Of a stretch of DNA of 64,000 nucleotides, positions 30,710 to 39,841 are shown piece after piece. How positions within the stretch are numbered: the first letter of the stretch is position 1; each line of letters starts with the position of its first letter. Source of the stretch: Pseudomonas sp. MPC6 (lineage in GTDB: Bacteria; Pseudomonadota; Gammaproteobacteria; Pseudomonadales; Pseudomonadaceae). The DNA lies in assembly GCF_006094435.1 (NCBI RefSeq), contig NZ_CP034783.1, positions 6,351,001 through 6,415,000 of the forward strand, in the 5' to 3' direction. A model generated the notes under the pieces. It ran no database searches and was not told the origin of the DNA. It saw nothing but the letters and a program-made list of their open reading frames with translations. Both the position numbers and the translations under genes were made by a program.

Positions 30710-31450
30710 ATGAGAGTGCGATTGATCAGGCATGCGGAAAGTGAGGCGAACGCCGGCTTGGCCACTACGAGTCCCCACACAATACCGCTCACTGAGTACG
30801 GTAATCTTCAAGCGTGGACACTTGCTGACAGCATCACCTCGCCTCCCGACCTCGTCGTCTCATCACCATTTGAACGTGCCTTCCACACAGCACAGCCTAC
30901 CGCGTTGCGCTTCCCGGATGCCTCGGTGGAAATTTGGGCAGTGGAGGAGTTTACGTACCTGAGCCCAGGTAGGTTCCTCGGCACCACTCAGTCAGAGCGA
31001 AAGCCGATTGCCGAGGCTTATTGGCTTACAGCAGATAAGAAGGGTGTAGACGGCCCAGGAGCTGAGTCGTTTGCGCAGTTGCTTGATCGTGCGCAGAGCA
31101 TGCTTGATCGACTTGCCTGCCTCGATGTTGAGCAGGCGTTTGTTTTTAGCCACGGGCAATTTATTCGCGCCGTAGCTTGGCTCATCAGGCATGGTGAAGC
31201 AGCAGGTGACCCTGAACGAATGCGTGAATTTCGCAGGCTTGATACGCAAGAGCCGCTGGCGAATTGTGCTGGTTATGACATGGCTCTGAGGGATGGGCGT
31301 TGGTTCATTGACTACCAGCTAAGCCCGGATGGGAAAGTGAGGTTCATCGACCAGTTCTGCACTGATCAGTCTGTAGGGCCTCTACCACTTACTCCTTTTA
31401 CACGGGAGATTCGGGATGGTATGAAGCACCTGAAGAAACTGATCACTTAG
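30710..31450 (+). CDS. Histidine phosphatase (phosphoglycerate mutase-like) family protein
   Basis: A 246-residue cytoplasmic protein starting at the ATG at 30710, with a ctggag ribosome site about nine bases upstream; a GTG 24 bases earlier overlaps the previous stop but lacks a site. The catalytic phospho-acceptor is H8 (LIRHAESE). The second arginine lies in SSPFERAFHT and the second histidine in FVFSHGQFIR. The family covers phosphoglycerate mutases and small-molecule or protein phosphatases; the substrate here is unknown. Its pairing with an orphan gene inside a mobile island suggests a self-contained function, perhaps defence. Confidence 0.75.
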   Translation: MRVRLIRHAESEANAGLATTSPHTIPLTEYGNLQAWTLADSITSPPDLVVSSPFERAFHTAQPTALRFPDASVEIWAVEEFTYLSPGRFLGTTQSERKPIAEAYWLTADKKGVDGPGAESFAQLLDRAQSMLDRLACLDVEQAFVFSHGQFIRAVAWLIRHGEAAGDPERMREFRRLDTQEPLANCAGYDMALRDGRWFIDYQLSPDGKVRFIDQFCTDQSVGPLPLTPFTREIRDGMKHLKKLIT

Positions 31451-31456
31451 TGTCAT

Positions 31457-31502
31457 GGCGGGGACGGCTGTCGTAAACCTAGCCCTCGCGGGTTCGCGCG
31501 AG
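31457..31502. repeat. Hairpin-bearing repeat block, copy 1
   Basis: GGCTGTCGTAAACCTAGCC is followed by a 6-bp hairpin (CTCGCG/CGCGAG). A second copy of the block, with a hairpin of different sequence, lies at 31822-31867. The two flank a small gene in direct orientation. Confidence 0.6.
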
Positions 31503-31517
31503 AATTAATGTCACTCT

Positions 31518-31766
31518 TCAGTGATGGGTTGGGCCCCTCGAGCCCCAGGACGGTGGATTTTCAACGATATCAATCGATGTGCTGAGCTCGTATTGCATGT
31601 GCTTAAAGACTGTATCGAGGCTCGGATAGGCTTTCGATTCTCTGAGCTTGTTGATCAGATCTAGTAGTTCCCGACCCTGGGCTACAGGCATCTGAATGTC
31701 GCAATACACGGTGTCGTCGTTCTCTTCCATACCAGACTCAAGCTTGCGAAGTTCATCGTGGGTCAT
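31518..31766 (-). CDS. Small hypothetical protein (MTHDEL-start family)
   Basis: An 82-residue acidic protein starting MTHDELRKLESGMEENDD. Its first bases and an internal stretch (DDTVYCDIQMPVAQ) recur at 39.3-39.85 kb, where the start heads a different gene and the internal part is a relic. No family is recognised. The gene is flanked by direct copies of a hairpin-bearing repeat. In contrast to the second locus, no gene lies directly upstream. Confidence 0.55.
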   Translation of the reverse strand: MTHDELRKLESGMEENDDTVYCDIQMPVAQGRELLDLINKLRESKAYPSLDTVFKHMQYELSTSIDIVENPPSWGSRGPTHH

Positions 31767-31821
31767 TTCAGCGCCCTCCGGGTTGGTTTGAAGCTAGGCA
31801 GCGGTGATGGCGTGCCGCCGT

Positions 31822-31867
31822 CGGCGGAGGGCTGTCGTGAACCGAGCCGTGGCAAGCCACGTCTCGG
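31822..31867. repeat. Hairpin-bearing repeat block, copy 2
   Basis: GGCTGTCGTGAACCGAGCC is followed by a near-perfect hairpin (CCGAG-CGTGGC-aa-GCCACG-CTCGG, with single-base bulges). It matches copy 1 in the upstream block but has a different hairpin, with pairing kept. Confidence 0.6.
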
Positions 31868-31945
31868 CCCTACGGGCTACCATCCCGCACGCCTGCGCGC
31901 TCCGCTTGCACGATTTCCGGGATCACCTCTAATCAGGGGACAAAA

Positions 31946-31995
31946 GCGAGCAGAAGCAGTGGAGCACATGGGTCAGTTTTCGGTCAGCGGCAACA
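31946..31995. mobile_element. Solo end of an IS21-family element (relic)
   Basis: The 50 bp closely match the istA-side end of the complete IS21 element at 50.6-53.2 kb: the gagcagaagcag leader, GGGTCAGTTTTCGGTCAGCG and the terminal CAACA. Compared with the intact end, about 45 bp between its two GGGTCAGTTTT repeats are missing, as expected after recombination between them. No transposase gene is attached. Confidence 0.75.
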
Positions 31996-32153
31996 ATAAG
32001 CGGGACTGATGCATTTGATTACTGCTTTAGAGTAGAGTGCCTACTCTAGTCGGCCTGCGGATCAAGTTACGCTGGATAGCTGATAGCTTCGCTACACGCT
32101 GCTTCAAACTGGCCTAAAACTTACGCAAACAACCATCACCGCAGCAGACAGGG

Positions 32154-32498
32154 TTAATAATTAACCACAATTTCGTACGTTTCGCCGTAGAGCGTGAAAG
32201 ATGTAGCAGAAGATTTTTTGACTTCGTTCCACTGTGTTGTCATTCGACCGTATAGCCCCATATCCTTGTAATTTTTATAGCCGCAGTCTTCCCAATGGAT
32301 GTCTATAATTGCGTAGTTGGGCCTGCTATTTATTAGCTGTACCGTTATTTCCTCTCTATCAATTTTTAGTGAGCCATTAATCTTAGCGCTTACTACTCCA
32401 TTGAAAGTGGCGGTATCAGTGTCATCTGTCAAATCTCGTATTGCTGATAGAACAACGGATGTGCTGTTGGAAGAGGTGAGTAGGTCGAGCTTTGGCAT
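32154..32498 (-). CDS. Hypothetical protein
   Basis: A 114-residue protein taken from the ATG at 32498 (MPKLDLLTSSNSTSVVLSAI), with an aggga site upstream; the frame is open a further 57 codons. It is AT-richer than its neighbours and rich in beta-prone serine and threonine residues. No family is recognised. Confidence 0.45.
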   Translation of the reverse strand: MPKLDLLTSSNSTSVVLSAIRDLTDDTDTATFNGVVSAKINGSLKIDREEITVQLINSRPNYAIIDIHWEDCGYKNYKDMGLYGRMTTQWNEVKKSSATSFTLYGETYEIVVNY

Positions 32499-32618
32499 GT
32501 GAGTTATCCCTGAACTGAACACGGTGAGCTGGCTATCACAGGGGCATCCCAGTACCGCTGGATACTCGTGATAGGTGCTCAGAATAAGGGCTGCGTCTAG
32601 CGATGGCAAACGGCTTTC

Positions 32619-32909
32619 TTGTGGCAATCTGCGAAAGCTAGGCACAAGCTCGTAGAGAACACAAGACATTGGGAGCAGGCTCAGCGACTGAGAGCAATCA
32701 TCCAGGCAACCTGCAATGCCGGTTCTACTACCTCAGAACACAGCCCGCAACAAACTGCACTATGGGTGGCCTGGGCATCAGCCCAAGCGAACCAGCTTGA
32801 TCCTCTTCACTCAGATACCTCATCAGTCACTTCGCTCACCGTCGCCATCGAGAGCTGGTTCAACGGATATGGAATGATGCGCGCGGAAAAGACTGGTGGT
32901 CAGAATTAA
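32619..32909 (+). pseudogene. Probable C-terminal gene fragment
   Basis: An open frame whose last 75 residues (HWEQAQRLRAIIQAT, then LWVAWASAQANQLDPL) look like the helical C-terminal end of a longer protein. The first residues overlap another gene antisense and look random. No start with a ribosome site is seen, so it is treated as a relic. Function unknown. Confidence 0.4.
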
Positions 32910-32997
32910 AGAACGCGTAGGAATGAGCCAGATAGTTGTGGATTAGGATTCGCAGGAGGCTTTAACTGGAAAGCATCTAGGTAAGCTTGCAATAGGA

Positions 32998-33471
32998 CTA
33001 CCAATCGGGCTCTGGCTCAGTACCCAAATGAATCGACATAACTAGCGCACGCCGGTAATGCAGAGGGGTGGCGTTTAGCTCCAGGGACAGAAGTCGGTCG
33101 GCCACACCGGCCAAGGTATCCACCCGCTCGCGAGGCACTGCTATATACGCAACCAACCGTGTCCCGCTAACCGTCATAGACCCAATTCCTTTGGGAGGAT
33201 TGATGTCCTGCGTCAATCGCGGGTCTGCGTAGAGCTGGCACTCGACATCCGGGTATTTGAATTTCTCCGGGTAGAGCATTTCGCCTTTCAGCGTGAGGAT
33301 CATATGTTCATTATAATGACCTTCGTTAGCCCTCGAAAAATTGGGCAGGGCTAAACTGAACGACCATGTAAAATCCCACCCGGACAGCTTGACTTGATAG
33401 AGGACACGTTGCGTTACGAGCCGGGGCCGGCCTCGTCGAGTTTTAGACTTGTGCTGGGTTTTATGGGTCAT
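32998..33471 (-). CDS. Hypothetical protein
   Basis: A 157-residue protein from the ATG at 33471 (MTHKTQHKSKTRRGRPR). The basic N-terminal tail has an AT-hook-like RGRPR. A mostly beta body follows (VSGTRLVAYIAVPRERVD). No family is recognised. It stands alone, oriented away from the restriction gene. Confidence 0.5.
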   Translation of the reverse strand: MTHKTQHKSKTRRGRPRLVTQRVLYQVKLSGWDFTWSFSLALPNFSRANEGHYNEHMILTLKGEMLYPEKFKYPDVECQLYADPRLTQDINPPKGIGSMTVSGTRLVAYIAVPRERVDTLAGVADRLLSLELNATPLHYRRALVMSIHLGTEPEPDW

Positions 33472-33489
33472 AGCGACCTCCCCAAACAA

Positions 33490-34036
33490 ACGGCAGTCGG
33501 CCTAGTGAAAAGGATTAGCTGACTCTTGGCTGACATCAAAGCATAGTCGTAGTGAACGTTGGACTACAGCCCCTCAAGATAATACACACCTGGTGGTTTC
33601 AACCACGACATGGGCTGGTGTTTGACGGGTTGATCCGTCGCTTTGCCGAAGGCTCGAATGACACCGCCAGAGCCGACGGGCACATTGAATGTCGCATTTG
33701 CGCGGAATTAGTGATGGACAGAGGCGCTGCTTAGCCCAAGCTACGGCACACGCCGTGCTCTGAGCCCTTTTGACGATTTGATAAGGAAGTGATGAACAGG
33801 GTTGGGGTTCATCGACGGAAATTGCATCCTTCCTTGGCGGCTGTAGGAGGGCACGGTGTAGGTGGGCAAAGTTAATGGCCTTTTGGCTTAAGTTAATAGC
33901 TCGCTGCCCTATAGACAAACCCTGGTTGCCCGAATGGTATGCCGGGGTTTTCTTTTGGCTGCTGCCAGCATTGCCAATTGATAGACTGCCGTGATTTGGC
34001 ATCTGTGCCGTACCAGCTGTACTCAAAGGAATTCAC
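33490..34036. other. Gene-poor stretch before the restriction-modification gene
   Basis: About 545 bp without a convincing gene. A 60-codon frame at 33552-33734 has a partly coding look (FDGLIRRFAEGSNDTARADG) but no ribosome site and may be a relic. A terminator-like hairpin lies at 33917-33956, and the promoter of the restriction gene should lie after it. Confidence 0.5.
33917..33956 (+). terminator. Terminator-like hairpin
   Basis: AAACCCTGG pairs with CCGGGGTTT (one T-G pair) across a 16-base loop, followed by TCTTTT. Confidence 0.55.
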
Positions 34037-37000
34037 ATGTCCGCGCTCACTGCCCTGCTCAACACTTATCGCACCGCCTCAGTCAGCGAACGCGAGAAGG
34101 GCACCTACTTTGAAGAGCTAATTTGCACCTACCTGCGCAATGAGGCGACTTACCGCGACCTGTACACGCAGGTGTGGACGTATTCCGACTGGGCGAAGGA
34201 GCACGGGCTAGATGGTCGTGATACTGGCATCGACCTCGTAGCCAAAACCCATGGCACGGGCGAAATCCATGCCATCCAATGCAAGTTTTACGCAGACAAT
34301 TACCGTGTTCAAAGAAATGACGTCAACAGCTTCTTAGCTGCTTCGGGCCAAAAACCTTTTGAGCATCGAGTCATCGTAACCACTACCAACAACTGGAACG
34401 AACACGCCGCCGATGCCTTGCAAAACCAGCAACCGCCAATTAGCAAAATTGATCGGCAAGATCTGGAAAACAGCCAGATTGACTGGGCTCGTTATCAGCC
34501 GAATCAGACAGTAGCCTTCAAAGCCAAGAAGGAACTGCGCGATCACCAGAAACGTGCTCTGTTATCCGTCGCCAACGGTCTGCAAAACGCCGAACGAGGC
34601 AAGCTAATCATGGCCTGCGGTACGGGTAAAACCTTCACCAGCTTGAAGATTGCAGAACAGTTGGCTGGCGCGGGCAAGCGAGTGCTTTTTTTGGTGCCTA
34701 GCCTTTCGCTGCTGTCTCAAACCCTTACTGAGTGGACGCAAGAGAGCGAAACTCCGTTGCACAGCTTTGCTGTTTGCTCCGACAGCGACGTAGGTAAGAA
34801 GCGTAAGAAAGACGATGATGCTGTGCAAACCTTTACCCACGAGCTGCGTTATCCGGCTACCACCGAGCCAGGCAAGCTGGCAGCAGAAATGCTCAAGCGT
34901 CACGACGACCAACACATGAGCGTCGTATTCAGCACCTACCATTCTATTGGTGTGATCAATGATGCCCAGCACATGTATGGTCTTGGCGACTTTGATTTGA
35001 TCATCTGCGACGAAGCCCACCGCACCACTGGGGCGACCTTTGGTGATGATGACGAAAGCGCCTTCGTTAAAGTCCACAGTGCCGATTTTATCCGCAGCTC
35101 TAAGCGCCTCTACATGACTGCTACGCCGCGAATTTATGGCGAGGTGGCCAAGGCAAGCGCGGAAAAAGATAATGTCGCCCTGTGCTCCATGGATGACATA
35201 GCCCTGTACGGCAAAGAGCTGTTCGTGATCACCTTCAGCGAGGCTGTAAAGGCTGAGCTATTGGTCGATTACAAAGTGCTCGTGCTGGCCATGGATGAAA
35301 AGCACATCAGCAGCCGTCTGCAAAAACTGCTGGCCGATGATGACAATCAAATTAAGCTGGAAGACGCCGCCAAAATCATCGGCTGCTGGAAGGCCCTGAG
35401 CAAACAAGACACCCGCGAAGACCTCATAGACGACGGCGACCCCATGCGACGTGCCGTGGCTTTCTGCCAGGTGATCGAATACCAGAAGTTCGCCAGAACC
35501 CACAAGGTTAGCTCCAAGAACATAGCCAGCATGTTCGATCAGGTAGTCGAAGCGTACAAAGCCGGTAATCCAGATAACACCGACACTGCCGCCACGCTGA
35601 TCTGCGAAGCCTCCCATGTGGATGGCGGCATGACCGCCAGCCAGAAAGAGGCTGAGCTCGACTGGCTCAAGTCCGAGGTACCCGACAATACCTGCCGCAT
35701 CCTCAGTAACGTGCGCTGCCTGTCTGAGGGCGTGGACGTGCCCGCCCTGGACGCCGTGCTGTTCCTCACCCCGCGCAACTCCCAGGTAGACGTTGTGCAA
35801 TCGGTTGGCCGCGTCATGCGCAAGGCCGAAGGCAAGAAGCGCGGATATGTGATTTTACCGGTTGTCATCCCTGCTGGTATGGCACCCGAGGAAGCGCTAA
35901 ACGACAACAAGACCTACAAGGTCGTCTGGCAAGTGTTGCAGGCCCTGCGCTCACACGATGACCGCTTCGACGCCATGGTCAACAAGCTCGACTTAATCGG
36001 CAGCGACCCGGCCAAGATGGAAATCATCGCCGTCACCGAGAAACTCAATAAAAAATCCGACCGCAGCAACACAGGTAAAGATAATGGCAAGGACACCTAT
36101 GGCATCGGCACAGGCGGTGGTAAACATGACCACGGCCCCGCACCTGAACAGTTCGGCCTAGAGTTTGAAATTGGCGAAATCGAGCGCGCCATCTATGCCA
36201 AAGTGGTGCAAAAGTGCGGCAACCGCAGCCATTGGGAAGACTGGGCCAAGGACATCGCCAAAATTGCCCGCACCCATATCACTCGCATCACCAGCATAAT
36301 TGAAGACGAAGCCAACACCCGCGAGCGCGAAGCCTTCTTTAGCTTTGCCGGCGAGCTGCGTGATGACCTAAACGACAGCATCGGCGACAGCGAGGTGATC
36401 GAAATGCTGGCCCAGCACCTAATCACCAAGCCGGTGTTTGACGCACTGTTTGAGGGTTACAGCTTCGCCAATAACAACCCCATGTCCTGCGCCATGCAAA
36501 ACGTTCTAAACGTCCTGGAAGAGCATCACCTGGACAAAGAAGCCGACACCCTCCAACGCTTTTACGACAGCGTGAAAATGCGCGCCGACGGTATCGACAA
36601 CGCCGAAGGCAAACAGAAAATCATCGTCGAGCTGTACGAAAAATTCTTCCGTAAGGCCTTCCCACGCATGACCGAGCGCCTGGGAATCGTGTACACCCCT
36701 GTTCAAGTGGTGGATTTCATCATCCACAGCGTAAACGACATTCTGCAAAGCGAGTTCGGCCAGACCTTGGGCAGCGATGGTGTGCATATCATCGACCCAT
36801 TCACCGGTACCGGCACCTTCATCACCCGCTTACTGCAAAGCGGCCTGATCAGCAAGGAGCAGCTACAGAACAAATACCATGGACAAATCCACGCCAACGA
36901 AATTGTATTGCTGGCCTATTACATTGCCGCCATCAATATTGAGGCTGTGTACCACAGCATTGTCGGGGGCGAGTACCAGCCATTTGAAGGCATTTGCTTA

Positions 37001-38941
37001 ACCGACACCTTCCAGCTCTATGAAAAAGACGATCTTGTCAGTGAGCTGCTGGTGGACAATAGCGCCCGCCGTACCCGCCAGAAAGCGCTGGATATTCGAG
37101 TGATCATTGGTAACCCGCCATATTCAGTTGGGCAGGCCAGCGAGAACGACAACAATTCTAATGTTGCCTATCCACTGCTCGACAGCCGTATTCGAGACAC
37201 CTATGCAGCCCAGTCTAAAGCTACGCTCTCCAAGGGGCTATATGACAGTTACATCCGTGCCATTCGTTGGGCCTCTGACCGCATTGGTGACAGTGGTGTT
37301 ATCGGCTTTGTAACCAACGCCGGTTTTACCGACTCAAACTCGGCAGACGGCTTGCGCAAGTGTTTGGCGGATGAGTTTTCCAGTATTTATGTGTTCCATT
37401 TACGCGGTAATCAACGGACATCTGGCGAGCTTTCCCGAAGAGAGGGAGGCAAGATATTCGGCAGCGGCAGCCGCGCCCCGATTGCCATTACGCTGCTGGT
37501 CAAGAACCCAGCCGCCAGGCAACACGGACAAATTCACTGGCACGATGTTGGCGACTACCTAAGCCAGACCGAGAAACTAGAAAAGATCAGCGCTTTTGCC
37601 AGTATTGCCGGTATTACCGCCGCACACGCTTGGCAGCCCGTCGTCCCCGACGAGCATGGCGATTGGGTGAACCAGCGCGACAACAGCTTTGGTGAATTTA
37701 TTGTGCTGGGCGATAAGAAAGGAGATGCAAAGAAGGTTTTTGAAAACTTCTCGCAAGGGGTGCTCACAGCACGGGACGCTTGGTGCTTCAACGCTAGCAA
37801 GTCTTGTACAGCGTCCAACATGAACGGGATGATTGAGTTTTATAATGCAGAGGTAACGCGCTTTAACGTCGCGTATGCAGGCCTAGACAGGAAAGGCCGC
37901 GAATCTAAGGTGGAAGGTTTTATCAATACCGATCCAACGCAAATCAGTTGGTCGCACAACATCAAGCAGGAACTGGCTAAAGACCGTCGTTTAAACTTTG
38001 AGGCTTCCTGTTTGGTTCCTAGCCTCTACCGGCCCTTCACCAAGCAGTGGCTCTATTACAACCGCACTCTCAACGAAAGGGTCTATCAAATGCCGCGTAT
38101 CTTCCCCGGAGATGGGGCGGATAATCGGATAATTATGGTTAAAGCAAGATGGTCAAATGGCCAGATTGCCCTCATTACTGATCGCGCTCCTGGGTTCACG
38201 CCTGATGGCGGAGAACAATGCTTCCCGCTTTACCTTTACGACAGTCCTGAAGATCAAGCCAAGGCCAGTAAGGCAGTTCCGAGCCTGTTTGACACCCCGG
38301 CACAGCCAAGTAACAGCCGCCGCGACGCCATCACCGATGAAGGTCTGGCGCACTTTAGCGCCGCTTATCCAAGCGAGGTCATCTGCAAGGAAGACCTGTT
38401 CTATTACGTCTACGGCCTGCTCCATTCGCCGGAGTACCGCGACAAGTATGCCGACAACCTCAGCAAAGAGTTGCCGCATATACCGGCCGTAAAAGCCGCT
38501 ACTGACTTCTGGGCCTACTCCAAGGCAGGCCGTGCCCTGGCTGATATGCACTTGGGTTATGAAACCGTGCCCATGTACCCCGCCAACCTGCAAAGTAGCG
38601 CCAGTACCGACAGTGACTATCGCGTAACCAAGATGAAGTACGGCAAAAAGGGCAAAGACAAAGACCTCAGCATCTTGCACTACAACGCCAAGATCACCGT
38701 TACCGGCATCCCGCTGCAAGCGTACGACTACATCGTCAACGGCAAGCCCGCGCTGGATTGGGTCGTAGAACGCCAATGCGTTAGCATCCACAAAGACAGT
38801 GGCATCACCAACGACGCCAACGACTGGGCCACCGAAACCATGGGCAACCCACGCTACCCGCTGGAACTGTTCCTACGCGTGGTCACGGTTAGCCTAGAAA
38901 CCATGAAGATCGTGGACTCCCTCCCTCCCCTCGATATTTGA
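34037..38941 (+). CDS. Single-chain type ISP-like restriction-modification enzyme
   Basis: A 1634-residue protein joining all restriction-modification functions. Order: Mrr-like PD-(D/E)xK nuclease (about 20-130; D66 in RDTGIDLVAK, Q81-x-K83 in IQCKFY), SF2 helicase with Walker A ACGTGKT (K198) and DEAH box (325-328), and a connecting helical region. An N6-adenine methyltransferase follows with the SAM motif DPFTGTGTF (D920) and catalytic NPPY (1026-1029), then a target-recognition region to the C terminus. This is the layout of LlaGI/LlaBIII type ISP enzymes, which cut after helicase translocation. It is the largest cargo gene, a phage-defence system needing no partner. All key motifs look intact. 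Confidence 0.9.
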   Translation: MSALTALLNTYRTASVSEREKGTYFEELICTYLRNEATYRDLYTQVWTYSDWAKEHGLDGRDTGIDLVAKTHGTGEIHAIQCKFYADNYRVQRNDVNSFLAASGQKPFEHRVIVTTTNNWNEHAADALQNQQPPISKIDRQDLENSQIDWARYQPNQTVAFKAKKELRDHQKRALLSVANGLQNAERGKLIMACGTGKTFTSLKIAEQLAGAGKRVLFLVPSLSLLSQTLTEWTQESETPLHSFAVCSDSDVGKKRKKDDDAVQTFTHELRYPATTEPGKLAAEMLKRHDDQHMSVVFSTYHSIGVINDAQHMYGLGDFDLIICDEAHRTTGATFGDDDESAFVKVHSADFIRSSKRLYMTATPRIYGEVAKASAEKDNVALCSMDDIALYGKELFVITFSEAVKAELLVDYKVLVLAMDEKHISSRLQKLLADDDNQIKLEDAAKIIGCWKALSKQDTREDLIDDGDPMRRAVAFCQVIEYQKFARTHKVSSKNIASMFDQVVEAYKAGNPDNTDTAATLICEASHVDGGMTASQKEAELDWLKSEVPDNTCRILSNVRCLSEGVDVPALDAVLFLTPRNSQVDVVQSVGRVMRKAEGKKRGYVILPVVIPAGMAPEEALNDNKTYKVVWQVLQALRSHDDRFDAMVNKLDLIGSDPAKMEIIAVTEKLNKKSDRSNTGKDNGKDTYGIGTGGGKHDHGPAPEQFGLEFEIGEIERAIYAKVVQKCGNRSHWEDWAKDIAKIARTHITRITSIIEDEANTREREAFFSFAGELRDDLNDSIGDSEVIEMLAQHLITKPVFDALFEGYSFANNNPMSCAMQNVLNVLEEHHLDKEADTLQRFYDSVKMRADGIDNAEGKQKIIVELYEKFFRKAFPRMTERLGIVYTPVQVVDFIIHSVNDILQSEFGQTLGSDGVHIIDPFTGTGTFITRLLQSGLISKEQLQNKYHGQIHANEIVLLAYYIAAINIEAVYHSIVGGEYQPFEGICLTDTFQLYEKDDLVSELLVDNSARRTRQKALDIRVIIGNPPYSVGQASENDNNSNVAYPLLDSRIRDTYAAQSKATLSKGLYDSYIRAIRWASDRIGDSGVIGFVTNAGFTDSNSADGLRKCLADEFSSIYVFHLRGNQRTSGELSRREGGKIFGSGSRAPIAITLLVKNPAARQHGQIHWHDVGDYLSQTEKLEKISAFASIAGITAAHAWQPVVPDEHGDWVNQRDNSFGEFIVLGDKKGDAKKVFENFSQGVLTARDAWCFNASKSCTASNMNGMIEFYNAEVTRFNVAYAGLDRKGRESKVEGFINTDPTQISWSHNIKQELAKDRRLNFEASCLVPSLYRPFTKQWLYYNRTLNERVYQMPRIFPGDGADNRIIMVKARWSNGQIALITDRAPGFTPDGGEQCFPLYLYDSPEDQAKASKAVPSLFDTPAQPSNSRRDAITDEGLAHFSAAYPSEVICKEDLFYYVYGLLHSPEYRDKYADNLSKELPHIPAVKAATDFWAYSKAGRALADMHLGYETVPMYPANLQSSASTDSDYRVTKMKYGKKGKDKDLSILHYNAKITVTGIPLQAYDYIVNGKPALDWVVERQCVSIHKDSGITNDANDWATETMGNPRYPLELFLRVVTVSLETMKIVDSLPPLDI

Positions 38942-38950
38942 TTTGTATTT

Positions 38951-38979
38951 GTCACCGGCTATTGGACATGGCCGGTGAC
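38951..38979. terminator. Terminator after the restriction-modification gene
   Basis: GTCACCGGC and GCCGGTGAC form a perfect 9-bp stem with an 11-base loop, followed by a short T-containing tract, 10 bp after the stop. Confidence 0.7.
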
Positions 38980-39432
38980 ATTCTTCAGGTTGAAACCCCA
39001 TCACTTCCCAGCCGTAATGTTGTAGAGCAAAACTGAATCGCGCTGTTCGACCAGGACATGCTCAATCGCAGCATGACGCATTTCGTAGTTATGCCTCTGA
39101 AATCTCCTGCTGCGAAGCGGGAAGCGATGAGTTTCCAACCCTCAGCAGCGAAAACCGATGGGCTATGGCAGGTGCTACGGAACTGTGATTAGGCCGCCAG
39201 CGCCGACCCGTTGATATGGTAGGCCCAGCACCACAGCCTGGAGTTGTCTGCTATCGAGTTCGACCTCCGAACCGGTTCTGATCGTTTCGAAACGAATCAG
39301 TGGGTGACAAGGTTTTGAAACTCCAGTATCCGTAACTTCCTAAATCTGGTGATGCGTTTGCGCCACAGGAATCTGGTTATCGCAGTGCACGGCGTCATCG
39401 TCGTCTCGTTCCGCGTCTCTTCTCCGTACGCA
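38980..39432. other. Gene-poor stretch with two relics
   Basis: No intact gene. On the minus strand 39001-39138 reads as a coding-like tail (FQRHNYEMRHAAIEHVLVEQ) without a good start. 39340-39420 holds a remnant related to the gene at 31.5 kb. The rest shows nothing I can interpret. Confidence 0.45.
39340..39420 (-). pseudogene. Remnant of a gene related to the 31518-31766 protein
   Basis: Read on the minus strand this encodes RDDDDAVHCDNQIPVAQ before a stop, matching NDDTVYCDIQMPVAQ of the 82-residue protein at 31.5 kb. DNA identity over about 45 bp (39365-39412 with 31684-31728) is high. No start codon remains. Confidence 0.6.
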
Positions 39433-39840
39433 TCAATCTAGATTGGGCTTATTGCTTGCAGCACTGTGCGCTTCCAAGTGCCGCATCTCTGCTTCCCATT
39501 CTGCCAAGAATTGCTTCCAGTCCGTGGCATATAGCCCATCTATCAACAGGGTCGATCCGATGCTCGCCTGAATGAAACGTTCTCTCCAGGGCTGGGGGAT
39601 ATTCAGCTCGAGGACTATATCGATGCCGGAGTGATGACGCTCCACCGGTACGGAATCACGAGCCTCAACGAGCTCGAGTGGCCAATCGGTAGGGGGCATA
39701 CCGTTTCGCTCCTGATCGTCGAGGCCGTCAAGGATGTTTAAGGTATTGGATGCCTTCGGATCAACTGGAGGAAGACTGGCAAGCACCCAGAGTGCCTTTC
39801 GCCTAGTGGGCTCTAGCTGCCAAAGTTCATCGTGAGTCAT
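39433..39840 (-). CDS. Hypothetical protein, partner of the DUF3800 gene
   Basis: A 135-residue protein from the ATG at 39840 (MTHDELWQLEPTRRKAL), only a base or two after the DUF3800 stop, so the genes are almost certainly one operon. The C-terminal part is helical and tryptophan-rich (DWKQFLAEWEAEMRHLEAH). The first ten residues match the start of the 82-residue protein at 31.5 kb, while the rest differs. No family is recognised. Confidence 0.6.
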   Translation of the reverse strand: MTHDELWQLEPTRRKALWVLASLPPVDPKASNTLNILDGLDDQERNGMPPTDWPLELVEARDSVPVERHHSGIDIVLELNIPQPWRERFIQASIGSTLLIDGLYATDWKQFLAEWEAEMRHLEAHSAASNKPNLD

Positions 39841-39841
39841 T

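Noticed and set aside
33552..33734. 60-codon plus-strand frame
   Set aside because: GTG start without ribosome site; partly coding-like, but too weak to call a gene.
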